Below, in pieces: positions 57,302-64,000 of a DNA stretch of 64,000 nucleotides. The DNA comes from Bombyx mori (lineage: Eukaryota > Arthropoda > Insecta > Lepidoptera > Bombycidae), in NCBI RefSeq assembly GCF_030269925.1, contig NC_085131.1:14059501-14123500 (forward strand), written 5' to 3'. Positions within the stretch are counted from its first letter, which is position 1. Each line of letters opens with the position of its first letter. Made by a program: the position numbers and the translations under genes. A model generated the notes under the pieces. The model was not told the DNA's origin. It searched no databases and saw nothing but the letters and a program-made list of their open reading frames with translations.

Positions 57302-59533
57302 CTAGGTTGCACGTCGACCTCTTTGTCGAGTTCGACGAGTACGGTTACTGGGGTCCCTAAGCCTGCTCCTAGTATTAGAGCTGAAGGTATCTAATGCAAA
57401 GGTTATTGGATCTGATGGATCCGTAAGGACGTGTCTAGGGCGTCGACGGTGACTGGCTCCTGCATGATCAGGATTCGGTGAGTAGTCAGCGGCGGCAACG
57501 ATAAGGCGATTATCATGACGCATAGCCTTATCGAAGTACCGTTCCGACGCTGACTTCATGTACTTCTGGATTGATTCAAGGCCCAGGTCGTCGTGTAGGT
57601 CAACGTTCCTCACGAACCACGGAGCCCCGACGGCTAACCTGCAAAAGCGGGATTGTAGGGATTGGAGGGTGTCTATGTGTGTGCGGGCCGCGTGAGCGAA
57701 CACCACACTCGCGTAAGTCATGACGGGCCTTATGCAAGTTTTGTAAAGTGTCACCTTGTTCCGAAGGGACATTTTACTCCGCTTACAGATCATGGGATAG
57801 AGTCTGCCGAGAATGAATGCGGCACGGTCGCGGACTGTTTTTATGTGTGGGCGGAATGTCATAGATGCATCCAGGGTGACTCCCAGGTACTTAACCTTCC
57901 TGACCCAGGGTATAGGTTGGCCGAAGAGGGTGATCGGGGGAGTGATATTTCTCCTCCTAATGCGGGAGGAAATAAGCGGTGAGTTTCCCCTTTGAAATAA
58001 CACTGCTGTGCTTTTCGCCGGGTTGATGTCTATGCGCCATTTTCGGAACCACTGTCCGAGGGCTAACGCTGCGCTCTGGAGTTTACTCGCGATTAGGGAC
58101 TTGTTTCTACTTGAGTAGTAAACGGTTGTGTCGTCAGCGAATAAGGCTAGCTGGGTCGGCGGCGACCGGGGAATATCATTAATAAATAAACTAAATAGGA
58201 GCGGTGAGAGAACGGAGCCTTGCGGCACTCCAGCCGTGAGTGGTCGCGGGGAGGAGCGGGTTCCCTCTACTCGATATCGAAAAGAGCGGTTCGACAAGAA
58301 GTCCCGTATGATGAGCACGAGACTATCCGGCACGCCCATGTTGAATAGTTTGAAAATCAAACCGTTGTGCCAGACTTTGTCGAACGCTTTTGCGACGTCG
58401 AAGAAGAGAGCTCCCGTGTATAACGGTTTTGGTCGATTAAGTCCCACAAGAATGTGCTCCGTGAGGCGGTGCACCTGTTGTACGCATGAGTGATTTGCAC
58501 GGAATCCGAATTGTTCATCGATGAGAATGCCCTTGGATGAGACGAAGTCTCTGAGGCGTTTGTAGAGCAGACGCTCATACAGTTTGCCTAGAGACATGAG
58601 GAGGCTAATCGGGCGATAACTCGTCGGATTATTTTTTGGTTTACCGGGTTTGTGTATGCCGATAACGTCCGCTTCTTTCCACACCGTGGGAAAGATACAG
58701 TTAGCCATAGCGGCATTGAAAATAGATGCCAACATCACGATGAGTTGGACGGGTAAAAGTTTAATAACGCGGTTAGATATACCGTCGGAACCGGGAGCCT
58801 TGCGAGGACGTAGGTCTTTGATCAGGTCTTTAACTTCCATTGAGGTGACGGGCAGTAACGCGTCCAAGGGTGGCAAGGAGGCTCTGCGTTCTACCTCACT
58901 GTCTACTAATTCTACATGAACAGGGTCCGCGGATTGAATGCTGGGCATGCACTGGGCTTGCAATGTATCGGCCAGCAGCTCTGCTTTTTCGTCAGCATCG
59001 AACGCCGCGAGTCGGCCTGAGGGGCCTACGAGAGGGGGCATAGTTACTACCGTATCCGATTTGAGAGTACGAGCTAAGCGGTAGTAAGACCTTTGAGAGG
59101 GCGCGAGTCCTTCTAAGAAATCAGACCATCTGGCATCTCGGACTTCGGTAATGCGAGACTTTACGTCGCGTTGTAGGGCACGCATTCGAATACGATTTTC
59201 CGCGGTAGGATACCTATCGTACGCACGGATCGAGGCGTTCTTAGCTCTAAGGAGTTCCCTAATATCATCGGGCAATTTGAAGCGGTGAAGGAAGTCCTCC
59301 GCTACAACTTGCTTCGATGACCTATCTAATGTTGAGGTGATGTGTGACGTTACGATGTCTATGGCTTCAGCGGTATCCTGAGGAGACGGGATAGAGTCCG
59401 GACTAAACGGAAGCGATGGTAGATCAGATTCAGCAAGGCTGATGCCCAGCGTGTGCCAATCCACCACAGTCCTCGTGACGGGAACGGAATCGGGAGCGCG
59501 ACCGAGCTTCATAATGACGGGACGATGGTCTGA
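57302..59533 (-). CDS. Jockey-type ORF2, reverse transcriptase part
   Basis: The frame is open from the nested insertion (SDHRPVIMKLG) to TAG at 57302-57304. Counted from the Met at 59512, motifs are RKAPGSDGI (237-245), SYRPISLLMSLGK (298-310), FDVAKAFDKVW (371-381), AGVPQGSVLSP (427-437), catalytic FADD (458-461) and VKYLGVTLD. The C-terminus is basic. The enzyme would reverse transcribe the element RNA on nicked DNA. No stop or shift is seen over 744 codons, unlike the left copy. It is now separated from its endonuclease half, so it is non-functional as a unit. Confidence 0.92.
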   Translation of the reverse strand, partial: SDHRPVIMKLGRAPDSVPVTRTVVDWHTLGISLAESDLPSLPFSPDSIPSPQDTAEAIDIVTSHITSTLDRSSKQVVAEDFLHRFKLPDDIRELLRAKNASIRAYDRYPTAENRIRMRALQRDVKSRITEVRDARWSDFLEGLAPSQRSYYRLARTLKSDTVVTMPPLVGPSGRLAAFDADEKAELLADTLQAQCMPSIQSADPVHVELVDSEVERRASLPPLDALLPVTSMEVKDLIKDLRPRKAPGSDGISNRVIKLLPVQLIVMLASIFNAAMANCIFPTVWKEADVIGIHKPGKPKNNPTSYRPISLLMSLGKLYERLLYKRLRDFVSSKGILIDEQFGFRANHSCVQQVHRLTEHILVGLNRPKPLYTGALFFDVAKAFDKVWHNGLIFKLFNMGVPDSLVLIIRDFLSNRSFRYRVEGTRSSPRPLTAGVPQGSVLSPLLFSLFINDIPRSPPTQLALFADDTTVYYSSRNKSLIASKLQSAALALGQWFRKWRIDINPAKSTAVLFQRGNSPLISSRIRRRNITPPITLFGQPIPWVRKVKYLGVTLDASMTFRPHIKTVRDRAAFILGRLYPMICKRSKMSLRNKVTLYKTCIRPVMTYASVVFAHAARTHIDTLQSLQSRFCRLAVGAPWFVRNVDLHDDLGLESIQKYMKSASERYFDKAMRHDNRLIVAAADYSPNPDHAGASHRRRPRHVLTDPSDPITFALDTFSSNTRSRLRDPSNRTRRTRQRGRRAT

Positions 59534-59601
59534 ATCTTTTTTTTTTTTTTTTTATTGCCCTTGTAGGCAGACGAGCATACGGCCCACCTGATGGTGAGTG
59601 G

Positions 59602-62562
59602 TTACCGTCGCTCATGGACTTCAGCAATGCCAGGGGCAGAGCCAAGCCGCTGCCTACCGCTTAATACTCTCCATAAGCCTCGTTTGAAGAAGGACATGTC
59701 ATAGCGCTCGGGAAACACCTTGGAGGGGAGCTCATTCCATAGCCGGATGGTGCGTGGCAAAAAAGATCTCTGGAAGCGCACTGTGGATGACCGCAGTGGC
59801 TCCAGGTAGTATGGATGAACTCTACTCCGGTGGCGGGCGATGCGGTGGTAAAAACGAGATGCCGGTATCATCTCGAATAATTCCTCAGAGCACTCCCCAT
59901 GGAACATACGGTACAAAATACAGAGGGAACCGAAGTCCCTCCGCAGACCCAGAGGTTCCAAACGATCCGAGAGAATGGGATTATCGACAATCCGAACGGC
60001 CCTCTTCTGTAGGGAGTCAAATGGAAGAAGCTGGTATTTGGGAGCCCCGGCCCAGAGATGGGAGCAGTACTCCACGCGAGGCCGGACTTGTGCTTTATAA
60101 AGCAAAAGCCTTTGTCCAGGCGTGAAGTACCGCTTCGCTCTGTTGAGGACTCCCAGCATTTTGGACGCCAACTTGGCTTTGCCTTCCAAATGACTCCGAA
60201 ACTGGACGTCGCTCGAAATGTCGACCCCAAGTATCCCGATACTCTTGGAAGGTTGCAGGGATACTCCTTGGAATTGTGGCGCCATGACAAAGGGGTCCTT
60301 CTTGGCAGTGAACGCGCAAACTTGTGTCTTTAACGGGTTGAATTGAACCAAGTTCAATTCACCCCATTTGGAGACTCGCCCCAGAGAGTTCTCCACTTCA
60401 GACACAAGTTTTGATCGTCTCTCTTGCACCACACTCCGAGAGAGACTCTGATGGCCGATATATCGCGCATCCCCCGTGCTGTCATCCGCATAGCAATGCA
60501 TGCCATCAATAGACAGCATGTCATTGATATACAGGATGAAAAGCGTGGGGGAGAGCACCGAACCTTGTGGAACGCCAGCGTTAATGGTCATGGTATCAGA
60601 GCAGTCACCGTCTACAACGACCGTGATGCTCCGCCCATCCAAAAAGCTAGCGATCCACTTGCAGAGACCCTCGGGGATCCCGTAAGATGGTAGCTTCGAC
60701 AGAAGTGCCCTATGCCAGACCCTGTCGAAGGCCTTCGCGATATCAAGGCTCACAGCAAGAGCCTCGCCCTTGCTTTCCAAGGCTTCAGCCCACCTGTGAG
60801 TAAGGTATACAAGAAGATCGCCAGCTGAGCGACCGTGACGGAAGCCGTATTGTCGGTCACTGATCAGCTGGCGATCCTCCAGATACTTCAGGAGTTGTAT
60901 ATTAATTATTCGCTCCATCACCTTGGAAAGCAAGGAAGTTATCGCGATAGGCCTATAGCTCGATGGGTCCGACCGGTCACCCTTCTTGGGGATAGGGTGG
61001 ACGTGGGCGGTCTTCCATGAAGACGGAACCCTGTTAGCGCAATAAGAAAGACGATACAAACGCGTTAGCGCAGGCGTCAGCTCAGGGGCGCACCTTTTCA
61101 GAACCACTGCAGGGATGCCGTCTGGCCCACTCGACTTATGGACGTCCAGGAGTCGGAGCTCCCGCCTGACTGCACACTGTGTGAAGCAGATCTCCGGCAG
61201 GGAGCTATCACACCGGGGGATTTTCGGTGGTGTGACACCCCCGTCGTCCACAGTCGAGTTCGAGGCGAAGAGTTTGACCAGAAGGTCAGCCTTCTCTTTC
61301 GCACTATGGGCCAGACTGTCATCGGACTTGCGTAGTGGTGGGAGACTAGACCTGCAAAAATTTCCTTCTGCAGCTTTGGCGAGCGACCAAAAAGCACGGC
61401 TCCCAGAGGGATAGCTCTTCAGTCGCTCGCCAATTCTAGCAACGTGCTCCGATTTCGCCCTGGCAATAACCTTCTTGTAGGACCTGGAAGCGGCGTTATA
61501 TTTCCGCCTTTCCTCTGAGATGTTAGGATCCCGACGTCTCCTGGCATCATTCCATGCCACGTATGCGGACCGCTTGAGGTGTGCAGCATCCCTGCTGGCA
61601 TTGTTATACCAGGGTCTGCTGCGACCCCCAACGGGCACTTCAGAGGAGGGAATAAACAATTCCATCCCCTGGAGCACCACGTCTTTAAGACGGTCCGCAC
61701 AGACGTCAGGATCAGCAGAGGAAAAGCAGAACCGCCCCCATGGGTAGGATGCGTAAAATTCACGCAATCCATCCCAATCTGCTGACATATACTGCCAAAC
61801 TCTTCGATACCCGGTCGTCGTTCGACGACTAGGACGAGAGAGTGGTGTGGCAGCACGGATAAGGCAGTGATCAGACGATCCAAGCGGAGCGTCGACCACC
61901 ACACTGTATCCGGCTGGATCGGTGGTCAGCAGAAGGTCCAACAGAGAAGGCTCGTGCCCCTCAATATCTGGGACACGGGTGGGCTGTGTCACCAGCTGGG
62001 AGAAGCCGTAGGCCAGGGCGAAATCGTAGGCAGCCCGACCCGGGAGGTCAGTGGTTCTGGACCCCAACCACTCTTGGTGGTGAGCGTTAAAGTCTCCAAG
62101 AACCACTACCTCCGCAGATGGGTACTGCTCAAGCACGCGGTTAGTCCCCTCTTGCACATGCTCTATCAGAGCTGAACCTGCATCACTGTTGTGGGACCTG
62201 TACAGGCACGCGTAGACTCGGGTACAACCCCCGTGATCTACGCGTAGCCACAAGAGGGACAGGTCCCGTTGTTCGAGGCCTCGTAGACGGCGACAACAGA
62301 CATCAGCCCGGACGAATACACACACCCCGGCTTTACGCAGGAAGTTGTGCTCCAATACGTAGCCGGGGTATTCAAGGTACGAAGTATCATCCGGAGCAGA
62401 TATCTGCGTCTCCGTCAGAAAAAGCAGGGCAGGCTGCGCCGTCTCAAGATGGTGGTGTACGGCGTCGAGGTTGCTATGTAGACCCCTTACATTGCTGAAA
62501 TCCACATTAAATGTGGAATGGGGAATCGCCGACAAAACCCTTTTTCTTTTTCGAACTGTCAT
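59602..62562 (-). CDS. CR1-like LINE pol: endonuclease + reverse transcriptase, intact
   Basis: 986 codons with no stop or shift. The N-terminal endonuclease shows NVRGLHSN (24-31), TETQ (50-53), GDFNAHH (156-162, metal site) and SSDHCLI (229-235). The RT shows SSGPDGIP (477-484), SSYRPIAITSLLSKVMER (534-551), YGFRHGRS (572-579), LDIAKAFDRVW (606-616), AGVPQGSVLSP (662-672) and catalytic YADD (691-694). The C-terminus contains FLPRTIRLWNELPSKVFP. The enzyme would nick DNA and copy its own RNA; because the 3' tail is shared, it could also copy Bm1 RNA. Start ATG at 62562 is the first in frame. All catalytic motifs are present, so this copy may still be competent. Clade is CR1/Jockey superfamily; the exact family is not named. 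Confidence 0.92.
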   Translation of the reverse strand: MTVRKRKRVLSAIPHSTFNVDFSNVRGLHSNLDAVHHHLETAQPALLFLTETQISAPDDTSYLEYPGYVLEHNFLRKAGVCVFVRADVCCRRLRGLEQRDLSLLWLRVDHGGCTRVYACLYRSHNSDAGSALIEHVQEGTNRVLEQYPSAEVVVLGDFNAHHQEWLGSRTTDLPGRAAYDFALAYGFSQLVTQPTRVPDIEGHEPSLLDLLLTTDPAGYSVVVDAPLGSSDHCLIRAATPLSRPSRRTTTGYRRVWQYMSADWDGLREFYASYPWGRFCFSSADPDVCADRLKDVVLQGMELFIPSSEVPVGGRSRPWYNNASRDAAHLKRSAYVAWNDARRRRDPNISEERRKYNAASRSYKKVIARAKSEHVARIGERLKSYPSGSRAFWSLAKAAEGNFCRSSLPPLRKSDDSLAHSAKEKADLLVKLFASNSTVDDGGVTPPKIPRCDSSLPEICFTQCAVRRELRLLDVHKSSGPDGIPAVVLKRCAPELTPALTRLYRLSYCANRVPSSWKTAHVHPIPKKGDRSDPSSYRPIAITSLLSKVMERIINIQLLKYLEDRQLISDRQYGFRHGRSAGDLLVYLTHRWAEALESKGEALAVSLDIAKAFDRVWHRALLSKLPSYGIPEGLCKWIASFLDGRSITVVVDGDCSDTMTINAGVPQGSVLSPTLFILYINDMLSIDGMHCYADDSTGDARYIGHQSLSRSVVQERRSKLVSEVENSLGRVSKWGELNLVQFNPLKTQVCAFTAKKDPFVMAPQFQGVSLQPSKSIGILGVDISSDVQFRSHLEGKAKLASKMLGVLNRAKRYFTPGQRLLLYKAQVRPRVEYCSHLWAGAPKYQLLPFDSLQKRAVRIVDNPILSDRLEPLGLRRDFGSLCILYRMFHGECSEELFEMIPASRFYHRIARHRSRVHPYYLEPLRSSTVRFQRSFLPRTIRLWNELPSKVFPERYDMSFFKRGLWRVLSGRQRLGSAPGIAEVHERR

Positions 62563-62999
62563 ATATTTTTTTTGGAGAGTGGGATTAGGTGGGGTAGGAA
62601 GTTCGAGGCGAAATCATGACAACACCTGAATAAAGCGCGGAACATAGTACGTGCTCGACCACGGGTTGCGTGAGAGACTGACGCAGGGCATGGAAGGGCC
62701 CCCAGTCCACCCTGCGTGCGATCGCCGGGATCCACTCCGGTCTCCGACTCCGGCACGACGACCGCACGACAGGATTTTACACCGGTTGGCGGGACAGCTT
62801 CCCGGGGCGGAGTTGAGTAGTGACACCCGGGTTCAGGTCCCCAACTGACCGGCGGGCGGCGGCGAACACCGTTTCACTGGGTCTCCCTATACCCCCGCCA
62901 AACAATCACGTCCCGCGAGCTCGCACGCACATCTGCTCCGCATGTTCCAGGTATCATCAAGACTCACCCCGAACAAGGAAGAGGAAAGGGAAGGAATAA
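62563..62999 (-). other. 5' leader of the CR1-like LINE
   Basis: GC-rich, about 440 bp, with only short frames (up to about 70 codons) and no zinc-knuckle ORF1. It probably holds the internal promoter; no core motif could be pinned. Confidence 0.6.
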
Positions 63000-63004
63000 A
63001 ATCT

Positions 63005-63659
63005 AACTCTCTAACTCTGAAACTACTTCAATCGAATTTAAGCGCAGAGTTACGTTTTTTAATAACGCTATGTCGAGTATATCCGGGCGATGCGCGATAT
63101 TTAGCGGGTAGTGAGTCGGGGTCAGCGGAGCGACGATATCGAAGGCGAGATCATCGACTAACGCGTCGAGGCGCCTGCCATTAGGGGTTGAGGTGTGAGA
63201 GTTCCACCTGACGTGTTTACAATTTAGGTCACCCGCCAGAATGACAGAGCTTCCCATGCCGAGCAGCGCCTCAATATCACTACTTAGAACAATTTTATCC
63301 GGTGGAAGATAAACGGACGCGATAACGATCGGCGCGTGTCCAGTCAGTGAGATTCGGCATACTGATGCTTCGATGTTAGAAAGCGCGGGGGGGTCGAGTG
63401 GGACGCAATGCAGGGCTCTTCTATAGTAAATGACGGTACCACCACCACGAGCAGTGAGCCTGTCGTTCCTAACCATGTTGTAGTTCGTGATTTTAGGGTC
63501 GCGGCGCGCGGGCTTAAGCAGGGTCTCCTGCACCAAAAAGATGTCAATTTGATGGTCACGCAAAAAATCACAAACCTGATCACGTTGATTTGCGAGACCG
63601 TAAGCGTTAAAAAATCCTATCGTTACGGATAGGGGCTTGATTCTACTTATGTACGCCAT
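63005..63659 (-). CDS. Jockey-type ORF2, endonuclease part
   Basis: Starts at ATG 63659, three bases past the ORF1 stop (TAATCAATG), which suggests reinitiation or coupled translation. It shows GFFNAYGLANQ, FLVQETLL, VYLPPDK, ILAGDLNC (metal-binding Asn) and RLDALVDD, and runs to SEL, where the nested LINE cuts it. The remaining residues (SDHRP) are on the other side at 59533. The frame is open throughout and aligns with the left copy at 2360-2863. Confidence 0.9.
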
Positions 63660-63662
63660 TGA

Positions 63663-64000
63663 TTACCGGCGGAGTGAGGGGAGGACGTACGTATTTAACG
63701 ACGCGTATACGTCAGCGTATTCTTGCACAACGGCGATGAAGTGTTGTGCAGTGGAGGCGGCGCGAATGGCGTCGCCCAAAGCATTAACGCGATCAAAGTT
63801 GATCGACTGAAAAAAGTCGATCGCTAGAGCGAGATTGTCGGACGCGGTCGGAGGGCAAGTCGCGGGGGAGGGACGAGTCGCGGGTGAGGGACGTGTCGCG
63901 GGGGTGGGACGAGTCGCGGGGGAGAGAGTTGTAGCCGTGTTCGTGAACGGCAACGGTTTAGCCCAGGCCGAGACGCTGGGCACCGACGCCGGCACGAAAG
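63663..64000 (-). CDS. Jockey-type ORF1 C-terminus, runs off window
   Basis: At least 110 codons are open to the right edge, ending in TAA at 63663-63665. VPSVSAWAKPLPF is followed by a repetitive Pro/Ala/Thr tract (ATRPSP units) and DFFQSINFDRVNALGDAIR, homologous to the ORF1 tail at 2882-3200. The zinc knuckles would be to the right of the window. Confidence 0.8.
   Translation of the reverse strand, partial: FVPASVPSVSAWAKPLPFTNTATTLSPATRPTPATRPSPATRPSPATCPPTASDNLALAIDFFQSINFDRVNALGDAIRAASTAQHFIAVVQEYADVYASLNTYVLPSLRR

Larger units (their letters stand above)
59538..62999 (-). mobile_element. CR1-like LINE, apparently full length, nested in Jockey ORF2
   Basis: 3.46 kb with an A tail (T run 59537-59553), the 3' tail shared with Bm1, a 986-codon ORF, and a 5' region of about 440 bp with no clear ORF1. 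It is flanked by a short AATCT duplication (59533-59537 and 63000-63004), and a small extra GTTAGA duplication lies at the right junction. It interrupts the host LINE inside the endonuclease end (SEL|DSDHRP). Fragments of the same family occur at 11.3, 26.2, 36.8, 42.7, 45.4, 45.9 and 47.9 kb. Confidence 0.9.
57052..64000 (-). mobile_element. Jockey-clade non-LTR retrotransposon, right copy, split by a nested LINE
   Basis: From left to right: poly(T) (the 3' A tail) at 57052-57073, a 230-bp 3' UTR, ORF2 C-terminal part, a nested CR1-like LINE (59538-62999), ORF2 N-terminal part, then the ORF1 end running off the window. All coding pieces are open, so before the nested insertion this was a near-intact element. 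It has the same orientation and clade as the copy at 1-5049 but clear sequence differences, so it is a separate insertion or subfamily. Confidence 0.92.

Noticed and set aside
57662..58919. Plus-strand open frames across the right Jockey ORF2 (and similar antisense frames at 2918-4243, 15872-17920 and 59754-62175)
   Set aside because: They are antisense shadows of GC-rich LINE coding sequence, with no motif of their own.
1..64000. Bacterial-type operon, defence system, toxin or phage genes
   Set aside because: All sizeable frames are eukaryotic retrotransposon proteins or one spliced Ig gene; no such system is visible.

Overview
The window looks like chromosomal DNA of a silkworm (Bombyx mori or a very close relative). 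It is AT-rich and eukaryotic, it contains spliced-gene exons, and it is filled with lepidopteran repeats: more than twenty copies or fragments of a SINE that I recognise as Bm1, a Dong-like LINE fragment sitting in a TAA repeat, Jockey-, R1-, RTE- and CR1-like non-LTR retrotransposons, small Helitrons, MITEs and a dead mariner. I see no rRNA, CRISPR array, operon or bacterial gene organisation.

The only host gene I can support is on the minus strand. Two adjacent exons (12098-12230 and 10090-10298) are joined by a 1.8 kb intron with consensus splice sites and matching phase. Together they encode one V-type immunoglobulin domain of the sidestep (Side) family, cell-surface receptors for Beaten-path proteins. 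No other exon of this gene was found, so much or all of the rest of the window is probably intron or flank of a long, repeat-filled gene.

Layout. 1-5049: a minus-strand Jockey-clade element with decayed ORF2 and ORF1 and a structured, repetitive 5' leader. 5.0-9.5 kb: Bm1 pieces, the Dong-like end, a Helitron and the mariner relic. 9.7-12.3 kb: a foldback MITE, the two Ig exons and an intronic Helitron. 12.6-14.8 kb: RTE and Bm1 copies and a TA-flanked MITE. 15.5-18.3 kb: a 5'-truncated R1-clade LINE with an open 753-codon RT region and a clear target duplication. 18.4-30.4 kb: mostly unannotated AT-rich DNA with Bm1, Helitron and LINE tails. 30.4-38.6 kb: R1 fragments, an RTE LINE with an open RT region, and palindrome-ended MITEs. 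38.6-57 kb: more Bm1 copies (one nested in another), LINE tails and a Helitron. 57.05-64.0 kb: a second Jockey-clade element, coding frames open, split by a 3.46 kb CR1-like LINE with an intact 986-codon ORF.

The genes here do not form a pathway. The connecting theme is retrotransposition: autonomous LINEs supply endonuclease and reverse transcriptase, and the Bm1 SINE, which has a tRNA-like head, shares its 3' tail with the CR1-like LINE present in the window. That makes this LINE the natural candidate for the machinery that mobilises Bm1. All family assignments come from motif recognition by eye, without database searches.
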